From positions 1 to 12,415 of the forward strand of contig JAUXIQ010000020.1 of NCBI GenBank assembly GCA_030620925.1: DNA of 12,415 bases, given 5' to 3'. Positions 1-6,709 of the stretch are shown here, in pieces. Within the stretch, counting starts at the first letter, position 1. The number at the start of each line of letters is the position of its first letter. The DNA is from Nitrospinota bacterium (lineage in GTDB: Bacteria > JAUXIQ01). The position numbers and the translations under genes are program-made. The notes under the pieces are model-generated. The model was not told the DNA's origin and did not search any database. It worked only from the letters and a program-made list of their open reading frames with translations.

Positions 1-1
1 C

Positions 2-712
2 CTGCCCCCCTTCTGGATGGAGAAAGGTAATCTGACTTATTTCCTGGGGACAGACCATCAGGGGCGGGATATTTTGAGCCGGCTCATATTCGGGGCCAGG
101 ATTTCGGTAATCGTGGCCTTTACCCCCGCCTTCGTGGCCGGGGCCATCGGCACGGGGGTAGGGATACTGACCGGCTACCTGGGGGGCTGGGTGGACCAGA
201 TAATCATGCGCATCGTGGACGCCTGGATAGCCATCCCCGCCCTGGTATTAGCCATTTTCCTGGCCGTCCTCCTGGGGCCCAGTGAGACCAACCTCATCAT
301 CATTCTGGCCGCCGTGTTCTGGACCAGGTACGCCCGCGTCATCCGGGGGGAGGTGCTGAGCCTCAAAGAGCGTGAGTTCGTCCGCCTGGCCGTTGTGGCC
401 GGTTGCAGCAAAAGAAGAATAATGATCAAGCATATTTTGCCCAACGTGTTGAATACCGCCATGGTCATGGCCACCCTCATGTTAGGGGTGGTGATAATAG
501 CCGAAGCGTCGCTCAGCTTTCTGGGCGTGGGCGTGCCGCCGCCCAAGCCGGCCTGGGGGCTTATGCTCGCATACGGCAAGGATGGGCTCATGGCCGGTTA
601 CTGGTGGATGACGGTGTTCCCCGGCCTGGCCATCATGAGCGTGGTGCTGGCCGCCAACCTGCTGGGAGACTGGCTGCGCGTGCGGCTTGATCCCCAGTTG
701 AGGCAACTATGA
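2..712 (+). CDS. Peptide/nickel-type ABC transporter permease (DppC/OppC family), 5' partial
   Basis: This is an inner-membrane permease subunit of a binding-protein-dependent importer for peptides, nickel chelates or similar solutes. The reading frame is open from base 2, before the first ATG at 17, and those codons (LPPFW) fit the family, so the true start lies outside the window. The family hallmark LGTDHQGRDILSRL comes just after that ATG. Several hydrophobic membrane segments follow. The cytoplasmic EAA loop that docks on the ATPases is visible at VVAGCSKRRIMIKHILPN, and the C-terminus (GDWLRVRLDPQLRQL) is typical. The stop overlaps the start of the next gene by 4 bases (ATGA), which implies translational coupling with the DppD-like ATPase. 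The transported substrate cannot be told from the permease. The family call is firm. Confidence 0.93.
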   Translation: MPPFWMEKGNLTYFLGTDHQGRDILSRLIFGARISVIVAFTPAFVAGAIGTGVGILTGYLGGWVDQIIMRIVDAWIAIPALVLAIFLAVLLGPSETNLIIILAAVFWTRYARVIRGEVLSLKEREFVRLAVVAGCSKRRIMIKHILPNVLNTAMVMATLMLGVVIIAEASLSFLGVGVPPPKPAWGLMLAYGKDGLMAGYWWMTVFPGLAIMSVVLAANLLGDWLRVRLDPQLRQL

Positions 713-1701
713 TGGAAGGACGGACAACTAATAGTACGATGCTCAAGATAGAGAACCTGAAGACCCACTTTTTCACCCAGAAAGGCAGGCGGGTGGTGAA
801 AGCGGTCGACGGGATCGATTTTTCACTTGCCGAAGGCGAGATTCTGGGGCTGGTGGGGGAATCGGGGTGCGGGAAGACGGTCACCTCCCTTTCCATACTG
901 AGGCTTCTGCCCGCCGCGGCCCGGATCGTCAGCGGTCGCATCATCCTGGGCGGGGAGAACCTGCTGGAGAAAAGCGAAAAGGAGATGCGCAAGGTCAGGG
1001 GGAAGAAGGTCTCTATGATACTTCAGGACCCCATGGTCTCCCTCAACCCGCTGTTCACCATCGGCGATCAGATCGCCGAGCCGCTCAAGCTGCACAAGAA
1101 ACTGGCCGGCACTGAGCTGATGGACAGGGTGCGGTCGCTCCTAAGTGCGGTGAATATACCCTCTGCGGAGATACGACGCAGGGAATACCCTCATCAGATG
1201 AGCGGAGGCATGAGGCAGCGCATAGTGGGCGCCATAGCGATTTCCTGCGAGCCCAAGCTCATCATCGCCGACGAGGCCACCACCAACCTGGACCTCACCA
1301 TCCAGGCCCAGTACCTGAAACTTCTCAAGGAAATACAGGAGAGGAACCGGCTCTCCATGATTTTTATCACCCATAACTTCGGGATAGTGGCCAGGATGTG
1401 CGACCACGTGGCGGTCATGTACGCGGGGAAGATCATGGAGAAGGCCCCGGTGAGAGAGATTTTCAACTCTCCGGCTCACCCTTACACCGAGGCGCTGCTG
1501 GGCTCCGTGCCCGGCGTGGATTATAACGAAGAGAGGCTGATAACCATCGAGGGCCAGCCGCCGGACCTGGCCGACCTGCCGGGAGGATGCAGTTTCCACC
1601 CCCGCTGCGAGAAAGCCACCGACCGCTGCAGGGTGGAGCTGCCGCCTGAATTCAAACTGGCGGAGAACCATCACTCGCGTTGTTGGCTCTGTGAGAAATG
1701 A
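709..1701 (+). CDS. Peptide/nickel ABC transporter ATP-binding protein (DppD/OppD family)
   Basis: This is the first of two cytoplasmic ATPases powering the importer (330 aa, usual family length). Walker A GESGCGKT is at residues 50-57, the ABC signature SGGMRQR follows S165, and Walker B plus D-loop (IIADEATTNLD) spans 185-195. The usual family form of the last stretch is DEPTTALD, so the Pro after the catalytic Glu (E189) is Ala and the Ala before L194 is Asn. The C-terminal oligopeptide-transporter domain carries cysteines C294, C300, C307, C325 and C328; this pattern recurs in DppD/DppF-type proteins and may hold an iron-sulfur cluster. The start overlaps the permease stop (ATGA). A later in-frame ATG at 739 (MLKIENL) matches the usual family N-terminus and is a real alternative. 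Confidence 0.93.
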   Translation: MMEGRTTNSTMLKIENLKTHFFTQKGRRVVKAVDGIDFSLAEGEILGLVGESGCGKTVTSLSILRLLPAAARIVSGRIILGGENLLEKSEKEMRKVRGKKVSMILQDPMVSLNPLFTIGDQIAEPLKLHKKLAGTELMDRVRSLLSAVNIPSAEIRRREYPHQMSGGMRQRIVGAIAISCEPKLIIADEATTNLDLTIQAQYLKLLKEIQERNRLSMIFITHNFGIVARMCDHVAVMYAGKIMEKAPVREIFNSPAHPYTEALLGSVPGVDYNEERLITIEGQPPDLADLPGGCSFHPRCEKATDRCRVELPPEFKLAENHHSRCWLCEK

Positions 1702-1704
1702 GAT

Positions 1705-2682
1705 ATGGTAACCACCAACGAGCATCTCTTAGAGGTGCGTGATCTGGTAAAGTATTTCCCCGTCAGCAAGGGCCTCGTTCTGCAAAAAGTGACGGGATGG
1801 ATAAAGGCCGTTGACGGAGTGAACTTCTCCATTCCTAAAGGCGAGACGCTGGGGCTGGTGGGGGAGTCGGGGTGCGGCAAGACAACCACATCCAGGCTGA
1901 TACTCCTCCTTGAAAAGGCCACTTCGGGCAGCATCCTGTTCCAGGGTAAAGAGGTACAAACCCTGCGCGGGGAGGGTTTGCAGGAGTACAGGCGGTCGGT
2001 GCAGGTGGTTTTTCAGGACCCCTACAGCTCCCTGAACCCCCGGATGCGGGTGGGGGATATTATCTCCGAGCCCCTGGTGGTCAACGAACGGTTGCCCAAG
2101 TCCGCGGTCAGGGAAAGGGTGGCCGAGCTGCTGGAGATGGTGGGCCTCCGCGCAGACAACGCCTCCCTCTTCCCGCACGAGTTCAGCGGAGGCCAGCGGC
2201 AGCGATTGGCCATAGCCAGGTCGCTGTCTCTGCACACCGATCTCATCATTCTGGACGAACCGGTCTCCGCCCTGGATGTATCAATCAGGGCGCAGATAAT
2301 GAACCTGCTCATGGACCTCCAGACTCAACTGGGTCTGAGTTATCTGCTCATCGCCCACGACTTGGGGGTGGTCACCTGCATGAGCCACGTCATAGCCGTT
2401 ATGTACCTGGGGAAGATAGTGGAGCTTGCCCCGGCCGAGAAACTGGCTACGGACCCGCACCACCCTTACACTCAGGCCCTCTTTTCAGCCGCCCTCCCCT
2501 CTCACCCCGACGAGTACAGGGAGGAGATCATCCTCACCGGCGAAGTGCCCAGCCCGCTCAACCCCCCTGCCGGATGCCGATTTCATCCCCGCTGCGAGAA
2601 GGTCATCAATCTCTGTTCGGAAAAAGAACCCGTTCTAAAATCCATGGGGGAGAACAGAGAGATAGCCTGCCACCTTTTTTAG
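1705..2682 (+). CDS. Peptide/nickel ABC transporter ATP-binding protein (DppF/OppF family)
   Basis: This second ATPase pairs with the DppD-like protein to form the heterodimeric motor (325 aa, normal length). Walker A GESGCGKT is at residues 53-60, the signature FSGGQRQR starts at F160, and Walker B LDEPVSALD starts at L183 with catalytic E185, all canonical. The insert after Walker A (KAVDGV upstream, then the Q-loop in VVFQDPYSSLNPR) is the standard DppF form. The C-terminal oligopeptide-transporter domain has the CRFHPRCEK motif and further cysteines ending at CHLF. It begins 3 bases after the DppD-like stop with no strong ribosome binding site, so coupling to the upstream gene is likely. 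It is the last gene of this operon, because the next gene is on the opposite strand 46 bases away. Confidence 0.94.
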   Translation: MVTTNEHLLEVRDLVKYFPVSKGLVLQKVTGWIKAVDGVNFSIPKGETLGLVGESGCGKTTTSRLILLLEKATSGSILFQGKEVQTLRGEGLQEYRRSVQVVFQDPYSSLNPRMRVGDIISEPLVVNERLPKSAVRERVAELLEMVGLRADNASLFPHEFSGGQRQRLAIARSLSLHTDLIILDEPVSALDVSIRAQIMNLLMDLQTQLGLSYLLIAHDLGVVTCMSHVIAVMYLGKIVELAPAEKLATDPHHPYTQALFSAALPSHPDEYREEIILTGEVPSPLNPPAGCRFHPRCEKVINLCSEKEPVLKSMGENREIACHLF

Positions 2683-2728
2683 GTAACGACGGAGATCAGT
2701 TCGAGAAGTTTATCTTTTCCTGGCGTGT

Positions 2729-3211
2729 TTAGAGCTTGTAGCCTATTGCCCGCAGAAGCTCCTTCCTCTCGGCGACGTCCTTTTCTGTCTCGATGCCCTT
2801 CGATTTGTGGCCGTCTATGACGCCCAGGATACCGCGGCCCTGCTCGGTCTCGGCGATAACCACTTCCACGGGGTTGGCCGTGGCGCAGAAGATGCGGCAC
2901 ACTTCGGGCACGCTCTTCACCGCGTTCAGTATGTTTACCGGGAAGGCGTCTCGCAGGATGATGATGAAGCTGTGTCCGGCGGAAAGGTTGATGGCGTTAT
3001 CCTGGGCCAGCTTCACCAGCTCCTCATCCGTCCCGCTGGATCGCACCAGGCAGGGCCCCGAAGCCTCGCAGAAAGCCATGCCGAACTTTATCCCGGGGAC
3101 GGTGCCCACCAGGGCCTCGTGGACGTCCTCAACGGTTTTGATGAAATGGGATTGGCCGAGCACGACGTTCAACTCTTCAGGTTTTTCTATGCTTACCGTC
3201 TTTAACTCCAT
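2729..3211 (-). CDS. Adenosine-specific kinase family protein (DUF355)
   Basis: The 160-aa protein is recognised as the compact adenosine_kin/DUF355 family, found widely in archaea and in some anaerobic bacteria. One member was structurally assigned as an adenosine-specific kinase, but the physiological role of the family is poorly defined. Recognisable blocks are the N-terminal [13 protein letters not shown], the central [23 protein letters not shown], then [20 protein letters not shown], and the C-terminal [14 protein letters not shown] with [10 protein letters not shown]. No signal peptide or membrane segment is seen, so it is cytoplasmic. The start at 3211 is preceded on the minus strand by a strong ribosome binding site (GGGAGGTG). 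It is convergent with the transporter operon and divergent from the porin operon, so it stands alone. Family confidence is high; the kinase function rests on homology. Confidence 0.87.
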   Translation of the reverse strand: MELKTVSIEKPEELNVVLGQSHFIKTVEDVHEALVGTVPGIKFGMAFCEASGPCLVRSSGTDEELVKLAQDNAINLSAGHSFIIILRDAFPVNILNAVKSVPEVCRIFCATANPVEVVIAETEQGRGILGVIDGHKSKGIETEKDVAERKELLRAIGYKL

Positions 3212-3324
3212 GTTTCACCTCCCGTGTAGCCCGCCCATCTCCCGGATCAGGTTCTTGTAAAGCGAGCTAAAACCCCATCATCAATGCTTTAGTGATCGAT
3301 TGCCGGCATGAAAAATCGTGTCAC

Positions 3325-3352
3325 ATTATACCACCCTTGAGTCTTTTCTCAA
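3325..3352 (-). promoter_or_regulatory. Sigma70-type promoter for the adenosine-specific kinase gene
   Basis: Read on the minus strand this is TTGAGA (3352-3347), a 16-base spacer, then a perfect TATAAT (3330-3325). Five of six -35 bases match consensus. Transcription would begin near 3318, leaving a leader of about 107 bases before the ATG at 3211. The match and its position upstream of a lone minus-strand gene support it; no experiment is implied. Confidence 0.55.
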
Positions 3353-3512
3353 TGAAACCGAACTGTGCGGGAAATTTGAGCAGCCAGACACTACTTCTGC
3401 CTAATTTTTAAGCATGCCTGGTGATTTGTACTCTGCCCCGGTTTGACGCCCCGCCGCTCTAATCCTTTTGCAGTATTGGTTCGAGGTGATTTTGTTTTCG
3501 AAATTAAACAAA

Positions 3513-3528
3513 TGGCATGTGTTTTGCT
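3513..3528 (+). promoter_or_regulatory. Sigma54 (RpoN) -24/-12 promoter of the porin-PII-Amt operon
   Basis: The element TGGCATG, four bases, then TTGCT matches the sigma54 consensus TGGCACG-N4-TTGCW with one difference. The invariant GG and GC dinucleotides are separated by exactly 10 bases (GG at 3514-3515, GC at 3526-3527). The predicted start is near 3538, about 100 bases before the porin ATG. RpoN control is the classical arrangement for PII/ammonium transporter operons, so context and sequence agree. It implies an unseen enhancer-binding activator such as NtrC. Confidence 0.8.
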
Positions 3529-3578
3529 TTAAAGTACAGACGATCAACCATGATTACATCGATAAGGCATTACGTTGA

Positions 3579-3605
3579 GTCAGAGGCTTTTCAGCCGGGC
3601 CTGAC
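3579..3605 (+). other. Imperfect stem-loop in the porin operon leader
   Basis: GTCAG (3579-3583) pairs with CTGAC (3601-3605), and inside it GGCT (3585-3588) pairs with AGCC (3593-3596) around a TTTC loop, with a small asymmetric internal loop. It lies between the predicted sigma54 start and the porin ribosome binding site. It could affect mRNA stability or translation, or be chance. Confidence 0.3.
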
Positions 3606-3637
3606 AAGGCATGCAACCGAATAGAGGAGATTAAGGT

Positions 3638-4735
3638 ATGAGTAGACTGATGGTGTCAGTTCTGTTGTTGTCGTTGGTTTTCGCGAGTTTCGGCTATGCG
3701 GAAGATAAGGAGGAGGCGGGGTTCAGCCAGCGTCTGAAGATGCTGGAGGAGCAGGTGCAGGATATTAAACACGGGGCTGAAGGAGGCACCGGCCTTAGGG
3801 TAAGCGGCTTTGTGGATGTCAGTTTCTTTTACGATGACAACGCCGGCTCTTCCAGTTTCAGCCTGGACGAGGTGGAGATCAATATATTCAAGGAACTGTC
3901 GGCGGGTATTTCGGCCAGGACGGACTTGAACTTCAGAAACGTGGATGGCAACCTTAACGCTGACGATATTCTCGAACAGGGATACATAACCTTCAGGCTG
4001 CCCATCGCCGAGCCCCTCGATTTCACCTTCGGAAAATTCAACGCCCCTATCGGCTTTGAGCTCCTGGACCCTGTGGATATGTTTCAATTCTCGCACGCAC
4101 TGGTCTTTAATCTGGGCATTCCCACCAACGTCACCGGTGTCATGCTGACCTCCAAACCCACCGACGCTGTGGATTTAAACCTTTACCTGGTCAACGGCTG
4201 GGACCAGCTCAGCGACAATAATAGTAACAAGACCGTGGGTGGGCGAGTAGGGTTCACCGTTTCCGAAAAAGTCGGCTTCGGTGTGTCGTTTATTTACGGC
4301 GCCGAGAGAGACAATGAGAACAGTGATAAACGGTTCGTGCTGGATTTGGACGCCACATTTAATCCTTTAGAATCGACGGTGGTCGGTTTTGAATTCAACT
4401 ATGGAACCGAGGAGCGTGTTCCCATTAGCCTCCCCCTCCCTGATAAGGATGCCGATTGGTTGGGGTTTTTAATCATGGTGCACCACGATTTAACCCCCTC
4501 GGCCGGTGTGACCCTGAGATACGATTTCTTTGACGATAAGGACGCCGGGAGGACGGGTACGGTTCAAAAGCTGCAGGCGGTAGCTTTGGCCCTTACCTTG
4601 AGCCTGAGTGATGGGGCAGGGGTCCTGGCAGAGTATCGGCACGATTGGTCAGATGTTGATTCCTTTGTTCTGGCCGACGGCGGTATGGACGACAGCAACG
4701 ATTCTCTGGCCCTCGAATTTACCTACAGTTTCTGA
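3638..4735 (+). CDS. Outer-membrane beta-barrel porin (OmpL/BBP2-like), first gene of the ammonium operon
   Basis: The 365-aa protein is predicted to be an exported outer-membrane channel. A signal peptide covers residues 1-21 (hydrophobic VSVLLLSLVFASF, cleavage after GYA). A short heptad-like helix (29-45, SQRLKMLEEQVQDIKH) follows, a layout common in trimeric porins. From about residue 52 (LRVSGFVDVSFFYDD) the sequence alternates polar and hydrophobic beta strands. The stretch GKFNAPIGFE at 132-141 resembles the conserved block of phosphate-selective and OmpL-like porins. It ends in FTYSF, with the C-terminal Phe used as a barrel-assembly signal. A good ribosome binding site (AGAGGAGA, 3623-3630) sets the start. 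It is followed 23 bases later by the PII gene and sits behind a sigma54 promoter, so passage of ammonium or nitrogenous solutes is inferred. Substrate specificity is not visible. Confidence 0.82.
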   Translation: MSRLMVSVLLLSLVFASFGYAEDKEEAGFSQRLKMLEEQVQDIKHGAEGGTGLRVSGFVDVSFFYDDNAGSSSFSLDEVEINIFKELSAGISARTDLNFRNVDGNLNADDILEQGYITFRLPIAEPLDFTFGKFNAPIGFELLDPVDMFQFSHALVFNLGIPTNVTGVMLTSKPTDAVDLNLYLVNGWDQLSDNNSNKTVGGRVGFTVSEKVGFGVSFIYGAERDNENSDKRFVLDLDATFNPLESTVVGFEFNYGTEERVPISLPLPDKDADWLGFLIMVHHDLTPSAGVTLRYDFFDDKDAGRTGTVQKLQAVALALTLSLSDGAGVLAEYRHDWSDVDSFVLADGGMDDSNDSLALEFTYSF

Positions 4736-4758
4736 TGTTAACGGTGGAGACTTAAGCG

Positions 4759-5097
4759 ATGAAAAAGATCGACTGTGTGATTAAGCCGTTCAAATTGGAA
4801 GATGTAAGAGAAAAATTGTTAAGTCTTGGTGTCTCGGGGATGACGGTTAGCGAGGTTAAAGGCTTCGGGCGGCAGCAGGGCCACAAAGAGTTGTACCGCG
4901 GTGCCGAGTACGAGGTTAATTTCGTGCCCAAGGTGCGCCTGGAGGTTGTGGTCCAGGATGAGATGCTCGACCAAGCCGTGGAAGCCGTGGTGGAGGCCGC
5001 TAAGACAGGTGAGATAGGCGACGGGAAAATTTTTATATTCCGGGTTGAGGAAGTAGTGCGCATTCGCACCGGTGAGCGGGGCCCGGCCGCCCTTTAA
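4759..5097 (+). CDS. glnK: Nitrogen regulatory protein PII (GlnB/GlnK family)
   Basis: PII proteins are cytoplasmic trimers that sense 2-oxoglutarate and ATP/ADP and plug the cytoplasmic face of Amt channels when nitrogen is plentiful. This one has the standard 112 aa. The N-terminus MKKIDCVIKPFKLEDVREKL is typical, the T-loop contains RGAEYEVNF with Tyr51, the residue uridylylated in many bacteria, and the nucleotide-binding segment TGEIGDGKIF is intact. The C-terminus RIRTGERGPAAL is typical. A ribosome binding site (GGTGGAGA) precedes the ATG. It lies between the porin and amt genes, so the GlnK name is by its amt linkage; GlnB and GlnK cannot be separated on sequence alone. Uridylylation requires a GlnD not in the window. 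Confidence 0.95.
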   Translation: MKKIDCVIKPFKLEDVREKLLSLGVSGMTVSEVKGFGRQQGHKELYRGAEYEVNFVPKVRLEVVVQDEMLDQAVEAVVEAAKTGEIGDGKIFIFRVEEVVRIRTGERGPAAL

Positions 5098-5102
5098 TCC
5101 AT

Positions 5103-5121
5103 CAACCATAGCTAAGGGTTG
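5103..5121 (+). other. Small hairpin between the PII and amt genes
   Basis: CAACC (5103-5107) and GGTTG (5117-5121) form a perfect 5-bp stem with a 9-base loop, with no T-tract. It may be an mRNA processing or differential-expression element within the operon, but stems this short occur by chance. Confidence 0.2.
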
Positions 5122-5155
5122 CAGGATGCCCGTAACGGTTTCTCGGAGATAGGAT

Positions 5156-6508
5156 ATGAGCGATTACAGAAAATTAGCGATAGCCGGTGTTTCAACCTTA
5201 ATAATGGTAGTGGGCGTCTTATTACTGCCTTTGCTGGCAGAGGAGGCTCAGCCCACTCTTCAATCGAATGCTGAAGGGATAAAGACGGTCCAGATCAACG
5301 CCAACTATGTATGGATGTTGGTGGCCGCCTTCCTGGTCTTTTTCATGCAGGCGGGTTTCGCCATGGTGGAAGCCGGATTCACCAGAGCCAAGAACGCCTG
5401 TAACATAATAATGAAGAACCTGCTGGATTTCTCCATGGGCTCCATCGGCTACTGGATGTTCGGCTTTGCCATCATGTTCGGGATTAACAGGACGGGGTGG
5501 TTGGGCACTTCCGGGTTCTTTTTCTCCGATTTCGGTTTGGATAAAGACCCCTGGGTCTTCGGTTTCTGGATGTTCCAGGTAGTTTTTGCCGCAGTGGCGG
5601 CTACTATAGTTTCCGGAGCCATGGCGGAGCGAACCAAGTTCGCCGCCTACCTCGTATATAGTTTCGTGATAACCGGGCTCATCTACCCCGTCTTCGGAAG
5701 CTGGGCCTGGGGCAGCTTGTATAAAGGTTCAGGCTGGTTGGAAAACCTCGGGTTCATAGATTTCGCCGGTTCAACCGTCGTACACAGCGTCGGCGGCTGG
5801 GCAGCGCTTGCAGGGGCCATGGCGCTGGGGCCGAGGATAGGTAAATATTCTAAGGCCGGAAAGCCGTTGCCCATACCGGGCCACAATATCCCCCTGGCTG
5901 CCCTGGGGGTTTTTATCCTTTGGTTCGGTTGGTATGGGTTCAACCCTGGAAGCACCACCGCCGCTTCTCCGGAGATTGCCTCTATAGCGGTCAACACTAC
6001 GCTTGCCGCTTCCGCCGGGGGGATACTGGCTATGGTCACCGCCTGGTTGAAATACCGCAAACCTGATATAGGGATGACCCTCAACGGCACCCTGGCGGGC
6101 CTGGTGGGTATCACCGCCGGCTGTGCGAACGTAACACCCCGAAGCTCCGTCTTGATAGGGGCCGCAGCGGGGATAATCGTGGTGTTCTCCGTGCTTTTCT
6201 TCGAGAAAAGGAAGATCGACGACCCGGTGGGAGCAATCTCCGTACATGCTATCGCAGGCGCGTGGGGAACCTTTGCCGCCGGGTTATTAAACGCAGAAGG
6301 CACAAGCCTGCACATACTGGGAGTTCAACTGCTGGGAATAGGCGCCGCCTTTGCCTGGGCTTTTCCCACCTCTTATCTTATGTTCAAGATAATAGACAAG
6401 ACAGTGGGTCTTCGGGTATCTGAAGAAGAGGAACTGGAAGGACTCGACTTCGGCGAACACAGGGCCACCGCCTATCCCGATTTCCAACAAACAACAATCA
6501 AGCTTTAG
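5156..6508 (+). CDS. amt: Ammonium transporter (Amt/AmtB family)
   Basis: This is an inner-membrane ammonium channel (450 aa, within the family range). Residues 7-29 form a hydrophobic N-terminal segment ending at LLAEEA, probably a signal peptide like that of AmtB, and the mature part starts before VQINANYVWMLVAAFLVFFMQAGFAMVEAGF. About eleven membrane helices follow. The two conserved pore histidines are present: H210 in VVHSVGGW and H364 in SVHAIAGAWG. The signature DFAGSTVVHSVGG is intact, and the cytoplasmic tail (LRVSEEEELEGLDFGEH, then AYPDF) is the PII-contacting type. The start follows a GGAGATAGGA ribosome binding site, 58 bases after the PII gene, and shares its sigma54-driven transcript. 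No clear terminator is seen downstream. Confidence 0.96.
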   Translation: MSDYRKLAIAGVSTLIMVVGVLLLPLLAEEAQPTLQSNAEGIKTVQINANYVWMLVAAFLVFFMQAGFAMVEAGFTRAKNACNIIMKNLLDFSMGSIGYWMFGFAIMFGINRTGWLGTSGFFFSDFGLDKDPWVFGFWMFQVVFAAVAATIVSGAMAERTKFAAYLVYSFVITGLIYPVFGSWAWGSLYKGSGWLENLGFIDFAGSTVVHSVGGWAALAGAMALGPRIGKYSKAGKPLPIPGHNIPLAALGVFILWFGWYGFNPGSTTAASPEIASIAVNTTLAASAGGILAMVTAWLKYRKPDIGMTLNGTLAGLVGITAGCANVTPRSSVLIGAAAGIIVVFSVLFFEKRKIDDPVGAISVHAIAGAWGTFAAGLLNAEGTSLHILGVQLLGIGAAFAWAFPTSYLMFKIIDKTVGLRVSEEEELEGLDFGEHRATAYPDFQQTTIKL

Positions 6509-6600
6509 GATTAAGATATTCCGTAAAATGATTACCTGGAGATAGAAGTAATGTAAGGAAAAAAGAAAGTGCATAGGGTAAAAACCTTCTGGTTAATAGG

Positions 6601-6629
6601 TTGAAAAGTTTGCGTGCATCGGATAAGAT
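6601..6629 (+). promoter_or_regulatory. Candidate sigma70-type promoter for the AOR gene cluster
   Basis: TTGAAA (6601-6606), a 17-base spacer and TAAGAT (6624-6629) match consensus at 5/6 and 4/6 positions with ideal spacing. The predicted start near 6636 gives a leader of about 74 bases before the first AOR ATG. The surrounding 201-base gap after amt (6509-6709) holds no gene, is AT-rich, and shows no strong terminator or recognisable riboswitch fold. Confidence 0.4.
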
Positions 6630-6709
6630 TATACGCCTCAGTAGCTAGGGGTGATAATAAGGGAAAGATAAACAATCCTTTTTATTCAACGCACTACCGG
6701 GAGGGAATT

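Larger units (their letters stand above)
3212..3637. other. Divergent intergenic region between the adenosine-kinase gene and the porin operon
   Basis: This 426-base gap holds no convincing gene on either strand. It contains the minus-strand sigma70-type promoter near 3325-3352, the plus-strand sigma54 promoter at 3513-3528, and a leader stem-loop near 3579-3605. The stretch 3353-3512 is where NtrC-type enhancer sites would be expected. I looked for a clear palindrome of the TGCACC...GGTGCA kind and did not find a convincing one. Confidence 0.6.

Noticed and set aside
2683-2728. Bidirectional terminator between the DppF-like gene and the adenosine-kinase gene
   Set aside because: The T-run at 2675-2680 lies in the coding end and no stable hairpin precedes it; the 46-base gap shows no clear stem.
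2793-3260. Plus-strand open frames opposite the adenosine-specific kinase gene
   Set aside because: They give no family signal; the minus-strand protein is clearly recognisable with a strong ribosome binding site and promoter.
6614-6709. GTG start 32 codons upstream of the first AOR
   Set aside because: The added residues do not resemble AOR N-termini, and the ATG at 6710 has an excellent ribosome binding site and aligns with the second paralogue.
6509-6709. Molybdenum/tungsten cofactor riboswitch in the leader of the AOR cluster
   Set aside because: It would be logical upstream of a tungstoenzyme, but I could not find the stacked conserved stems of that motif; a covariance-model search would be decisive.
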